Positions 53,420-61,475 of a DNA stretch of 64,000 nucleotides are shown piece by piece (the stretch's first letter is position 1; each line of letters opens with the position of its first letter). The translations under genes and the position numbers were made by a program. The DNA is from Pararhodobacter zhoushanensis (lineage in GTDB: Bacteria; Pseudomonadota; Alphaproteobacteria; Rhodobacterales; Rhodobacteraceae). The notes under the pieces were generated by a model. The model was not told where the DNA came from and made no database searches. It worked only from the letters and a program-made list of their open reading frames with translations. The stretch covers positions 1 to 64,000 of the forward strand of contig NZ_JAPDFL010000002.1 of assembly GCF_025949695.1 (NCBI RefSeq), written 5' to 3'.

Positions 53420-54934
53420 TTAACCGAGGTCGACAGGCAGCAGGTCGGTCGGCATGTTCTGGTAACACACCGGGCGCAGGAAGCGCCGGATCGACAGCGT
53501 CCCGACCGAGGTGTGCCCGAAATTGGTGCTGGCCGGATAGGGTCCGCCATGCACCATGCTGTCCGCAACCTCGACGCCGGTTGGAAAGCCGTTAGCCAAC
53601 ACACGCCCGGCCTTGCGTTCAAGGATAGGCAGCAGGCGGCGGGCAAAACCGCTGTCTTCGGGGTCCAGATGCAGCGTGCACGTCAATTGCCCTTGCAGAC
53701 TGCGGGCAATCTGCGCGACCTGTTCGGCATCACGGGCGCGCACGACCAGACCCAGCGGGCCAAAGACCTCTTCCCCCAAAGCATGGTTTTCCAGCCACGC
53801 ATCGCCGGACACTTCAAACAGATACGGCGTCGCGGTTCGCAGATCGCACGCCGATGTCAGCACCTCGGTCACACCGGTGCCGGCACGGACACGGTCACGG
53901 CCTTGGCGATAAGCATCAGCTATACCGTCGGTAAGCATGACTTGCGGTCCGACCTTGGCCAGCGCGGCGCTTGCCGTCGCGATGAAGTCGGTCGCATCCG
54001 CCCCGTCGATCAGCACGGCGATGCCCGGGTTCGTGCAGAACTGCCCTGCCCCCATTGTCAGGCTGCCTGCCCAGTTCTGCGCAATCGTCGCGCCACGGTT
54101 GGCCAGGGCGTGCGGCAAAAGGAACATCGGGTTGACCGACCCCAGTTCGCCAAAGAACGGGATCGGATCGGGCCGCGCTGCGCACAGATCAAACAGCGCC
54201 CGCCCGCCGCCCAGCGATCCGGTGAACCCCACCGCGCGGATGCGCGGGTCTTGCACCAGCGCCTCGCCCACATCGCGCTTGCCGCCTTGCACCAGCGAGA
54301 ACACACCCGGGTCCATGCCCTGCGATGCGATCGCTTCGGCGATGGCCTCGGCGACAATCTCGCCGGTGCCGGGATGGGCCGAGTGCCCCTTGACCACGAC
54401 CGGACAACCCGCCGCCAGTGCCGCTGCCGTGTCACCGCCCGCGACCGAGAACGCCAGCGGGAAGTTCGACGCGCCGAACACGGCAACCGGACCGATGGGT
54501 CGCTGGATCATGCGCATGTCCGGGCGCGGCGCGGGCTGGCGATCCGGCTGGGCAGGGTCATGGCGGCGATCCAGATAGTCGCCCTTGAGGATATGCTCGG
54601 CAAACAGCCGCAACTGCCCCGTGGTGCGCCCGCGCTCGCCCTCGAGCCGCGCGGCGGGCAGCCCGGATTCCTGCGTGCCAATCTCGGTAATCTGCGCGCC
54701 GCGCGCCTCGATGGCGTCGGCGATGGCGTTCAGCAGGGCCGCACGCTCGGCGCGGGCGGTGTAACCGAAACTCCAGAACGCCGCTTCCGCCGCCGCGCAG
54801 GCCTGCGCGACCAGCGCGGGTGAGCCGGTCGAGAACGCATGCACCGGGCCGTGCGCCGGGCTTGACGTCCAGCGGGCCTCGGTTCCGATCCGCTGACCTG
54901 CAATCAGGTGGTCGCCGTGGGGTTGATAGGTCAT
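53420..54934 (-). CDS. 2-oxoglutarate semialdehyde (2,5-dioxovalerate) dehydrogenase
   Basis: This is a 504-residue aldehyde dehydrogenase. The segments VFGASNFPLAFSVAGGDTAAALAAGCPVVVKGH, FFGELGSVNPMFLLP (general-base glutamate region) and TMGAGQFCTNPG (catalytic cysteine) are those of alpha-ketoglutaric semialdehyde dehydrogenases. These oxidise 2,5-dioxovalerate to 2-oxoglutarate with NAD(P). The last step of the Weimberg-type pentonate pathway fits perfectly, because the two preceding enzymes are encoded upstream in the same operon. GAGAAGGA precedes the ATG. Confidence 0.92.
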   Translation of the reverse strand: MTYQPHGDHLIAGQRIGTEARWTSSPAHGPVHAFSTGSPALVAQACAAAEAAFWSFGYTARAERAALLNAIADAIEARGAQITEIGTQESGLPAARLEGERGRTTGQLRLFAEHILKGDYLDRRHDPAQPDRQPAPRPDMRMIQRPIGPVAVFGASNFPLAFSVAGGDTAAALAAGCPVVVKGHSAHPGTGEIVAEAIAEAIASQGMDPGVFSLVQGGKRDVGEALVQDPRIRAVGFTGSLGGGRALFDLCAARPDPIPFFGELGSVNPMFLLPHALANRGATIAQNWAGSLTMGAGQFCTNPGIAVLIDGADATDFIATASAALAKVGPQVMLTDGIADAYRQGRDRVRAGTGVTEVLTSACDLRTATPYLFEVSGDAWLENHALGEEVFGPLGLVVRARDAEQVAQIARSLQGQLTCTLHLDPEDSGFARRLLPILERKAGRVLANGFPTGVEVADSMVHGGPYPASTNFGHTSVGTLSIRRFLRPVCYQNMPTDLLPVDLG

Positions 54935-54946
54935 GCCGTGTCCTTC

Positions 54947-55669
54947 TCAGCGCCCGGTTTTGTCGCGCCAGGCTTGGTATTTCTGCAGATTCTCGTCTTT
55001 GGTGGCCGGGTAGAGCCCGATCACCCCTGCCCCGGCGTTTACCTGCTCCAGCACGAAATCCTCGAACGATTCCATGCCCGTGCATTCCTCGGCGATCTCG
55101 TCGGCCAGATGCGCAGGGATCACCATCACGCCGTCGCCGTCGCCCACCAGCACGTCGCCCGGAAACACCGCGACATCGCCGCAGGCAACGGGGCCGTTGA
55201 TTTCGATGGCTTCGTGCAGGGTCAGGTTGGTGGGGGCCGAGGGACCGGCGCAATAGGCGGGCATGTCCAGCGCGGCGATCCCGGCGACGTCGCGCATGCC
55301 GCCGTCGCTGACCACGCCCGCAGCCCCGCGCAGGGCCAGCCGGGTAATCAGGATCGAGCCTGCCGTGGCCGCGCGCGCGTCCTTGCGCGCATCCATCACC
55401 AGCACCTGACCCGGAGGGCAGGTTTCGATCGCGACGCGCTGCTTGTGCTCGGGATCGCGGAAGGCGGTCAGCGGGTTGCGGTCCTCGCGTGCGGGGATGT
55501 AGCGCAGGGTAAAGGCCTGCCCGACCATCGTCGGCTTGGGCGCAACCTGTCGCGCACCCTGAATGAACTGGCTGCGCAGCCCGCGCTTGAACAGCGCCGT
55601 GGCGACCGAAGCGGTCGAGACCTTGCGCAGCTTGTGGCGGGTCGCGTCGGAAAGGGTGTAATCGGTCAT
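54947..55669 (-). CDS. RraA-like family protein in the pentonate operon
   Basis: This 240-residue protein of the RraA/HMG-aldolase-like (demethylmenaquinone methyltransferase-like) superfamily contains VLVMDARKDARAATAGSILITRLALRGAAGVVSDGGMRDV, with the Mg-binding/catalytic RD region, and GDVAVFPGDVLVGDGDGVMVIP. Relatives act as oxaloacetate decarboxylases or 4-hydroxy-4-methyl-2-oxoglutarate aldolases. Its place between the KDG-type dehydratase and the semialdehyde dehydrogenase suggests a role in pentonate breakdown, perhaps on a side product, but the step is not required in the textbook route. TGAGGCCC precedes the ATG. Confidence 0.82.
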   Translation of the reverse strand: MTDYTLSDATRHKLRKVSTASVATALFKRGLRSQFIQGARQVAPKPTMVGQAFTLRYIPAREDRNPLTAFRDPEHKQRVAIETCPPGQVLVMDARKDARAATAGSILITRLALRGAAGVVSDGGMRDVAGIAALDMPAYCAGPSAPTNLTLHEAIEINGPVACGDVAVFPGDVLVGDGDGVMVIPAHLADEIAEECTGMESFEDFVLEQVNAGAGVIGLYPATKDENLQKYQAWRDKTGR

Positions 55670-55677
55670 GGCGGGCC

Positions 55678-56580
55678 TCAGGTCAGGCGGTTGTCGGCGA
55701 GAAAGCGGTCAAGCCGCGTGGCTTGCGACGCCGTGAGCGGCCAGGCCGAGGGCGGGCGCGTGGGGCCACAGTCGAGCCCTTGGGCGATGAGCGCCGATTT
55801 GACGCCGGTGACATTGGTCCCGCCCATTTCCTCGGCGCGGATGTCTTCGAACACGCGCATCCCGGCGATGAGGGCGTTGGCTTTGGTGTAGTCCCCTGCC
55901 TCGAGCGCGGCGTGAATCGCCAGCGAACGTTCGGGCCAAACGTTGATCAGGCCAGAGGTGAAACCGCGCGCACCGACGGCGTAAAAGCTGGGTGCCCAGA
56001 CCTCGGCCAGACCGCCGACCCAGACAATCGACGGATCGCAGGCGGCCTTGGCTTCGGCCAGTTTCATCGGGTTCGGCGTCGCCCATTTCACGCCCTTGAC
56101 GCCCGGCACGGCGCACAGATCGGCAATCGCGGCGGTGCCGATGGCGTCGTTGCGCAGATACAGCATCATCGGCAACCCGCCCGACGCATCGTTGATCGCG
56201 CTCAGGTAATCGACCAACCCGCGCGGCGAGACGAAGGGATCGGGCGGTTGATGGACCATCAGCGCCGCCGCCCCCGCGTCAGCCGACGCCCGCGCCAGTT
56301 GCGCGGCGTCACGCAGACCCCGCCCGACACCGGCCAGCAGCGGCGCGCGACCGGCAACCATCGCAGCAACCTCGCGCACCATGGTGACGGCCTCAGCGGT
56401 GGTCAGTGCGTAGAACTCGCCGGTGTTGCCGTTGACCACGGGCATATGCAACCCGGCCTTCAGCGCGCGTTCAAGGATCGGTGCCAGCCGCGCAGGGGCG
56501 ATATCGCCAGCGGCGTCAAAGGGGGTCACAAGGATCCCCGAAATCCCGGTCAGGGCCTGATCAAGGGTGAGTTTTGTCAT
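55678..56580 (-). CDS. DHDPS-family 2-keto-3-deoxypentonate dehydratase
   Basis: This is a 300-residue TIM-barrel enzyme of the dihydrodipicolinate synthase family. The Schiff-base lysine is probably K165 in GVKGVKWATPN, and the proton-relay tyrosine is Y141 in MMLYLRND. PVVNGNTGEFYALT replaces the usual GTTGE loop. The operon context (pentonate dehydratase upstream, semialdehyde dehydrogenase downstream) argues for conversion of 2-keto-3-deoxy-arabinonate/xylonate to 2,5-dioxovalerate. An aldolase of the same fold is the alternative. The start at 56580 is 1 bp after the dehydratase stop; upstream in-frame codons are inside that gene. Confidence 0.85.
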   Translation of the reverse strand: MTKLTLDQALTGISGILVTPFDAAGDIAPARLAPILERALKAGLHMPVVNGNTGEFYALTTAEAVTMVREVAAMVAGRAPLLAGVGRGLRDAAQLARASADAGAAALMVHQPPDPFVSPRGLVDYLSAINDASGGLPMMLYLRNDAIGTAAIADLCAVPGVKGVKWATPNPMKLAEAKAACDPSIVWVGGLAEVWAPSFYAVGARGFTSGLINVWPERSLAIHAALEAGDYTKANALIAGMRVFEDIRAEEMGGTNVTGVKSALIAQGLDCGPTRPPSAWPLTASQATRLDRFLADNRLT

Positions 56581-56581
56581 G

Positions 56582-58324
56582 TCAGTAAATCTCCGGCTCG
56601 CCTGCGGGAGCACCGAAGCTCCGTTCGAGGAAATCGAAATCGCAGCCCTTGTCGGCTTGCGTGACGTGCTTGGAGAACATCCAGCCCCAGCCGCGCTCGA
56701 ACCGGGGATCGGGTGCCTGCCATGCGGCGCGGCGCACCTCAAGCTCGGCCTCATCGACCAGCATGTCGAGCCGCCGGTTCGGCAAGTCCAGCCGGATGAT
56801 GTCCCCGGTTTTCAGCAGCGCCAGCGGTCCGCCGACATAGCTTTCGGGCGCGACGTGCAGGACGCAGGCACCGTAGGAAGTGCCGGACATCCGCGCGTCC
56901 GAGATCCGCAGCATGTCGCGGTGGCCCTGCTTGATCAGCGCCTTGGGGATCGGCAACATGCCCCACTCAGGGAAACCGGGGCCGCCCAGCGGACCGGCGT
57001 TCCTGAGCACCAGAACATGGTCGGGCGTGACGTCGAGCGTTTCGTCGTCGATCGCCGCCTTCATTTCGGGATAGCTGTCAAAGACCAGCGCCGGGCCTTG
57101 GTGCACATGGTATTTCGCATCGCAGGCGGCGGGTTTGATCACCGCGCCGTCCGGGCACAGGTTGCCGCGCAGTACGGCCAGCGAGCCCTCGGCATAGACC
57201 GGGTTCGACAGCGGGCGGATCACGTCATCGTTGTAGACCTGCGCACCGATCAGGTTTTCGCCCATTGTCTTGCCGGTGACGGTCAGCGCGTCCAGCGCCA
57301 GCCGGTCCTTGATCTGCGCCATCAGCGCGCGCAGGCCGCCGGCGTAGTAGAAATCCTCCATCAGATAGTCTTTGCCGGAAGGCCGGACGTTGGCGATCAG
57401 CGGCGTCACGCGCCCGAGCGCATCCAGATCATCAAGGCTCAGGTCGACTCCGGCGCGGCGGGCCATGGCGATCAGGTGGACAACGGCATTGGTCGAACAG
57501 CCGGTGGCCATCGCAACAATAGCCGCATTTCTGACGGAGGCCTCGGTGACGATCAGGTCGGGGGTCAGATCCTCCCACACCATATCGACGATGCGCCGCC
57601 CGCAATCCGCCGCCATGCGCTGATGGCCGCTGTCCACCGCAGGGACAGACGACGCGCCCGGCAACGTCAGCCCCATCGCATCGGCAATCGCCGTCATCGT
57701 GCTGGCGGTGCCCATCGTCATGCAAACCCCGGCCGAACGCGCGATGCCACCCTGCACGCCCTGCCATTCGGCGTCCGAGATGTTGCCCGCGCGCCGTTCG
57801 TCCCAGTATTTCCACGCATCCGAACCCGAGCCCAGCTTCTGCCCGGCGTAATTCCCGCGCAGCATCGGCCCGGCGGGCAGGTAGATCATCGGCACACCGG
57901 CGGTGATCGCGCCCATCACCAGCCCCGGCGTGGTCTTGTCGCAGCCGCCCATCAGCACCACGCCATCCAGCGGGTGCGAGCGGATCATCTCTTCAGTCTC
58001 CATCGCCAGCATGTTGCGGTAGAGCATCGAGGTCGGTTTGGTGAAGCTTTCGTCAACCGACAGCGAGGGCAGTTCGACCGGGAAGCCGCCTGCCTGCAAC
58101 ACGCCGCGTTTCACGTCCTTGGCCCGCTCGCGGAAATGCGCATGGCAGCTGTTCAGTTCGGACCATGTGTTCAGGATGCCGATCATCGGCTTCCCCATGA
58201 AATCGCTTTCAGAATAGCCCAGCTGCATCATCCGCGACCGATGGCCAAAGCTGCGCAGATCGTCGGGGCCAAACCACCGCGTCGAGCGAAGGGATTCAGG
58301 CGTTTTGCGGTGAGATGCGGGCAT
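56582..58324 (-). CDS. IlvD/Edd-family pentonate dehydratase (L-arabinonate type)
   Basis: This 580-residue dehydratase carries the three iron-sulfur cysteines C60 (ELNSCHAHF), C128 (LMGGCDKTTPG) and C201 (AGVCMTMGTAST). These are nearly the positions known for rhizobial L-arabinonate dehydratase. It removes water from an aldonic acid to give the 2-keto-3-deoxy acid, the first committed step of this operon. L-arabinonate is likely; D-xylonate or D-fuconate cannot be excluded. ATG 58324 gives the usual family length; in-frame codons further upstream lie in the operator region. Confidence 0.92.
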   Translation of the reverse strand: MPASHRKTPESLRSTRWFGPDDLRSFGHRSRMMQLGYSESDFMGKPMIGILNTWSELNSCHAHFRERAKDVKRGVLQAGGFPVELPSLSVDESFTKPTSMLYRNMLAMETEEMIRSHPLDGVVLMGGCDKTTPGLVMGAITAGVPMIYLPAGPMLRGNYAGQKLGSGSDAWKYWDERRAGNISDAEWQGVQGGIARSAGVCMTMGTASTMTAIADAMGLTLPGASSVPAVDSGHQRMAADCGRRIVDMVWEDLTPDLIVTEASVRNAAIVAMATGCSTNAVVHLIAMARRAGVDLSLDDLDALGRVTPLIANVRPSGKDYLMEDFYYAGGLRALMAQIKDRLALDALTVTGKTMGENLIGAQVYNDDVIRPLSNPVYAEGSLAVLRGNLCPDGAVIKPAACDAKYHVHQGPALVFDSYPEMKAAIDDETLDVTPDHVLVLRNAGPLGGPGFPEWGMLPIPKALIKQGHRDMLRISDARMSGTSYGACVLHVAPESYVGGPLALLKTGDIIRLDLPNRRLDMLVDEAELEVRRAAWQAPDPRFERGWGWMFSKHVTQADKGCDFDFLERSFGAPAGEPEIY

Positions 58325-58348
58325 GGGTGTCTCTGTGTCGTGACTCGA

Positions 58349-58364
58349 ATGTATGCGCATACAT
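58349..58364. promoter_or_regulatory. LacI/GntR-type operator, perfect 16-bp palindrome
   Basis: ATGTATGCGCATACAT has the central CG-containing symmetry of LacI-family sites. It lies 25 bp upstream of the dehydratase start, where binding would block the pentonate operon. Confidence 0.78.
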
Positions 58365-58468
58365 AGCCGCACAATTGACAGCGGCTCAACAGGAAATCCT
58401 CTATTGGCCATAAAAATTCCGAACAGAAGGACAACAGCTGCGGGATTCTGACCTCTAACGTCATGACA

Positions 58469-58484
58469 ATGTATGCGAAGTCAT
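58469..58484. promoter_or_regulatory. Second, imperfect LacI-type operator
   Basis: ATGTATGCGAAGTCAT matches the perfect operator at 58349-58364 at 13 of 16 positions, with one half-site intact. Its start is exactly 120 bp away, and it lies 50 bp upstream of the LacI gene. Confidence 0.58.
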
Positions 58485-58533
58485 TGCGGGACAGCCTCTT
58501 GCCTTTCGCCGCAACAGAACAGACTATGCCGCC

Positions 58534-59568
58534 ATGAATTCTTCTGATCCGCCCGACCGTACCGCACCCAGACGCCCGCCTCGGGGCGTGACGATGCAGG
58601 CGGTTGGACGGATGGCGGGCGTGTCGCAGGTCACCGTGTCGCGCGCGCTGTCTGACCCGTCGAAAGTCTCGCCCGAGACTCTGGCGCGCATTCATGCGGC
58701 GATTGCGGCGACGGGTTTTGTCCCCAATGCGCTGGCGGGGGCGCTGGCGTCACATAAGAGCATGCTGGTGTCGGCGCTGGTGCCGTCGATGACCAATATC
58801 GTCTACTCCTCGATGCTTGCGACCTTTTCCGAGGAATTGCGCGCGCGCGGCTATCAGATCCTGCTGTCAGAGACGGGTTTCGATGCCGAGCAAGAGGCCG
58901 CCACCGTTGAACTGCACCTGTCGCGTCGCCCCGACGCGATCCTGCTGACCGGCGTCCATCACGCCCCGCGCACCCGCAAGATGCTGCTTGGCGCGGGCAT
59001 TCCGGTGGTTGAGGTCTGGGATATCACCGAGACGCCGATCGACCTGTGCGTCGGCTTCTCGCACCCGGCATCCGGTCACACGATGGCAGATTTCGCGGTT
59101 TCGGCAGGCTATCGCACGGCGGTCGGCTTCTCTGCGGGCGACGAGCGGGCGCGGCGGCGTCTGGCGGCCTTCGCCGAGCGGTTCAGCGCACAGAGCGGAA
59201 CGCCGGTGCCGGTAAAGGTAACGGCGGTCGGCGGGTTGGCACAGGGCCGCGCGATGCTGGCAGACGTGCTGGACAGCGGCACGTTTCAGGGCGGTCTGAT
59301 CGCCTGCAGCTCGGACGTCCTTGCACATGGCGTGCTGATCGAGGCAGCGGCGCGCAACCTGACGGTGCCCGAGGATCTGGCGGTGATCGGGTTTGGGGAT
59401 CAGGACCTTGCGGCGGCTGTAGAGCCGCCGCTCACCACGATCCGGGTAAACCGCGAGGCTTTGGGGCGCTCAGCCGCGAGCCTCGTCTTGGCCCGGATCC
59501 GTGGCGAAGACCCTGCGCACCCTGTCATCGGCGTCGGCTTTTCGCTCATCCGACGCCGATCGGCCTGA
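58534..59568 (+). CDS. LacI-family regulator of the pentonate operon (GntR-of-E. coli type)
   Basis: This is a 344-residue LacI/GalR-type protein. The helix-turn-helix (VTMQAVGRMAGVSQVTVSRALSDPSKVSPETLARI) begins at about residue 19 after a proline/arginine-rich leader. The effector domain has SMLVSALVPSMTNIVYSSM and VIGFGDQDLAAAVEPPLTTIRVN. This form resembles gluconate-responsive GntR-type repressors, so an aldonic acid inducer is plausible. Divergent from the dehydratase gene, with two operators between. It converges with the next regulator gene, 22 bp apart. Confidence 0.9.
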   Translation: MNSSDPPDRTAPRRPPRGVTMQAVGRMAGVSQVTVSRALSDPSKVSPETLARIHAAIAATGFVPNALAGALASHKSMLVSALVPSMTNIVYSSMLATFSEELRARGYQILLSETGFDAEQEAATVELHLSRRPDAILLTGVHHAPRTRKMLLGAGIPVVEVWDITETPIDLCVGFSHPASGHTMADFAVSAGYRTAVGFSAGDERARRRLAAFAERFSAQSGTPVPVKVTAVGGLAQGRAMLADVLDSGTFQGGLIACSSDVLAHGVLIEAAARNLTVPEDLAVIGFGDQDLAAAVEPPLTTIRVNREALGRSAASLVLARIRGEDPAHPVIGVGFSLIRRRSA

Positions 59569-59590
59569 GCAGCGAGGGCCGCGCCCGCAG

Positions 59591-61267
59591 CTAATTTGCA
59601 GAGTTCGGGCCGCCCCATATCTCCAGTTTGCGCAACCTGTAATCCAACTGCGCGCGCGTCATACCCAGCGCGCGCGCGGCGGCAGAGACGTTGCCTTTCG
59701 CCGCATCCATCGCGCGGCTGAACGTGTCTATCTCGATCTGTTGCAGCGTCCGCCCCTCGCTGCTGCCGTCAGCGGCGCTGCGCACGATGGTTCCGCTGGC
59801 GTGCAGACGCTCGATGAAACCCGGCATTTCCTCAAGCCCGGCAAAGAGATGCGAGATTTCCAGATCGCCTGCCGGTTCGGCAAAGATCACCCCGCGCTCG
59901 ATCATATTCGACAATTCCCGAACATTGCCGGGATAGTCATAGCGCAGCAGAAGATCCATCGCTGCACCGCCGATCTTGCGCAGCGGTTTGCCGTGGCGGC
60001 GCGAATGGCGGGTCAGGAAATGCTCGATCAGCATCGGCAGATCATCGCGCCGCTCGCGCAGCGCGGGGAGCATGACAGGCAGCAGCGACAGCCGGTAAAA
60101 CAGATCCGCTCTGAACGCCCCCGACTGCACGGCGGCGCGCGGCTGGCCCGCGCAGGCGGAGAGGATGCGAAAACCCAGACGCTTGCCGTCGTCGGCCTGA
60201 ACGCGCAGCGCCAGATGTCCCTGCAACGGTTTCGGCAGGGCAAGAACGTCGTTGAGAAACAGCGTCCCGCCCCGTGCTCGCTCGATCTGTGCCTCCAGCC
60301 CGGCGATGGCGGCCTGCGTTTCCTCGGCGTCGAACATGCTGCAATTGACCGAGACGAACGGCCCGGCAGGCGTGCGGCCGATCTCATGCAGGCGTCGCGC
60401 GAACAGCTCTTTACCGGTGCCCGGCTCGCCCAGCAAAAGGACTGGCTCATCATAGCCGCCGACGCGCTCTAGCAACCGCCGTGCCCGCATGATCGCCGGC
60501 GAGCGGCCCTGAATGGTTGTCGGTCCGTCTTTTTCGGGCTTGGGCAAATCGACCGGCGGCTTCCAGGGTTGTGCCCGGGTCTTGGGCTGGTTCAGGCCGA
60601 ACTCGGCCAGTTCGGGCACATCATCGCCCCAGGCTTCGGCATTGCGGCCGATGATCACACAGCGTTCGGCACCCATGCCGGTGCATTCCATCTCGCGGAA
60701 GATCACCGGATGGCCGAACAGCCGCGTGGTATAGCCCGAGGGCACGCCGATCAGCATCCAGCACACCGGGCAGTCGCAGATGCCGAAATGGGCCAGATGC
60801 TCGACGGCCTCGGTGCTGTCATGCCAGTAGAACTCGCCATGGTAATGGCCGCGCGCGACGTCGAATTCGAAGCGCTTGGTGGTGACCTTGACGAAGCCCT
60901 CCATCGTATGAATGCGCGGCCCGGCGGCCAATGCGGCGGTCAGGTCCTGTTGCTCGAATCGTTTGGCGATCACATCGGCCAGATGGATGCCCTGAAACCA
61001 GCCCACCCGGCGGAACATCCGGCGTGTCTGATCGATGCCGACCGCGTCGATCATCTCTTTGCGCAACTGGCCCAGCGAGGTTGTCTGCATCAGGACCATG
61101 CGGTCGTCATTCAGCCAGATGCGCCCATCCCCCAGCGCGAATTGCAGCGCGCCGGCCAGGTCGGACAGGGTGGGTGGCGCCCCCTCATCCAACAGCTTTG
61201 AATCGCCTCTTGAAAGAATGCGCGGGGCGCGGCGAGAGACTTCGGTGAGCGAGATTCGTTTGGTCAT
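59591..61267 (-). CDS. XylR/DmpR-like AAA+ regulator lacking the GAFTGA loop
   Basis: This is a 558-residue regulator. An N-terminal XylR_N-type sensor (about 30-130) is followed by a V4R domain with C164/C166/C169 and ECTGMGAERC. The AAA+ domain has Walker A GEPGTGKE (280-287), and a C-terminal Fis-type HTH (NVSAAARALGMTRAQLDYRLRKL) ends the protein. Between VNCSMF and GGTLFL the normal ELFGHEKGAFTGA segment is missing, and the Walker B core reads LFLND instead of LFLDE. It should therefore not remodel sigma-54 polymerase and may act at sigma-70 promoters or as a repressor. Aromatic-compound sensing is inferred from the N-terminal domains and the neighbouring dehydrogenases. Confidence 0.85.
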   Translation of the reverse strand: MTKRISLTEVSRRAPRILSRGDSKLLDEGAPPTLSDLAGALQFALGDGRIWLNDDRMVLMQTTSLGQLRKEMIDAVGIDQTRRMFRRVGWFQGIHLADVIAKRFEQQDLTAALAAGPRIHTMEGFVKVTTKRFEFDVARGHYHGEFYWHDSTEAVEHLAHFGICDCPVCWMLIGVPSGYTTRLFGHPVIFREMECTGMGAERCVIIGRNAEAWGDDVPELAEFGLNQPKTRAQPWKPPVDLPKPEKDGPTTIQGRSPAIMRARRLLERVGGYDEPVLLLGEPGTGKELFARRLHEIGRTPAGPFVSVNCSMFDAEETQAAIAGLEAQIERARGGTLFLNDVLALPKPLQGHLALRVQADDGKRLGFRILSACAGQPRAAVQSGAFRADLFYRLSLLPVMLPALRERRDDLPMLIEHFLTRHSRRHGKPLRKIGGAAMDLLLRYDYPGNVRELSNMIERGVIFAEPAGDLEISHLFAGLEEMPGFIERLHASGTIVRSAADGSSEGRTLQQIEIDTFSRAMDAAKGNVSAAARALGMTRAQLDYRLRKLEIWGGPNSAN

Positions 61268-61312
61268 TGTCGGATATGATGAACTCTGAGAACCGACTTC
61301 ATCTAGACATGA

Positions 61313-61355
61313 AATTTCTGCGCCCGCAAGAATTTCTGATTATTCCATAATAATC
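61313..61355. promoter_or_regulatory. AT-rich repeats in the regulator-dehydrogenase intergenic region
   Basis: Direct repeats AATTTCTG occur at 61313-61320 and 61331-61338 (18 bp apart). A perfect dyad GATTATT-CCAT-AATAATC lies at 61338-61355. They sit between the divergent XylR-like gene and the aldehyde dehydrogenase operon and are candidate binding sites. I see no sigma-54 -24/-12 element (TGGC-N8-TTGC). Confidence 0.48.
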
Positions 61356-61475
61356 ATATTCTTACTTCAGATTCTCTCGTCGCCTAAAATTTCCCTTGCC
61401 CGCAGCTTCATCGAATTCTCACTCTCGCTCATCACGCCGCGTCAGGGAGGACCAGCGCGGCAAGGGAGGACGATC

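Noticed and set aside
56567..58366. 599-codon open frame on the + strand
   Set aside because: It is antisense to the IlvD/Edd dehydratase, whose three iron-sulfur cysteines are at the expected positions.
61268..61475. Sigma-54 promoter for the aldehyde dehydrogenase operon
   Set aside because: I looked for TGGC-N8-TTGC because of the XylR-like neighbour and found none with proper spacing, in agreement with the missing GAFTGA loop.
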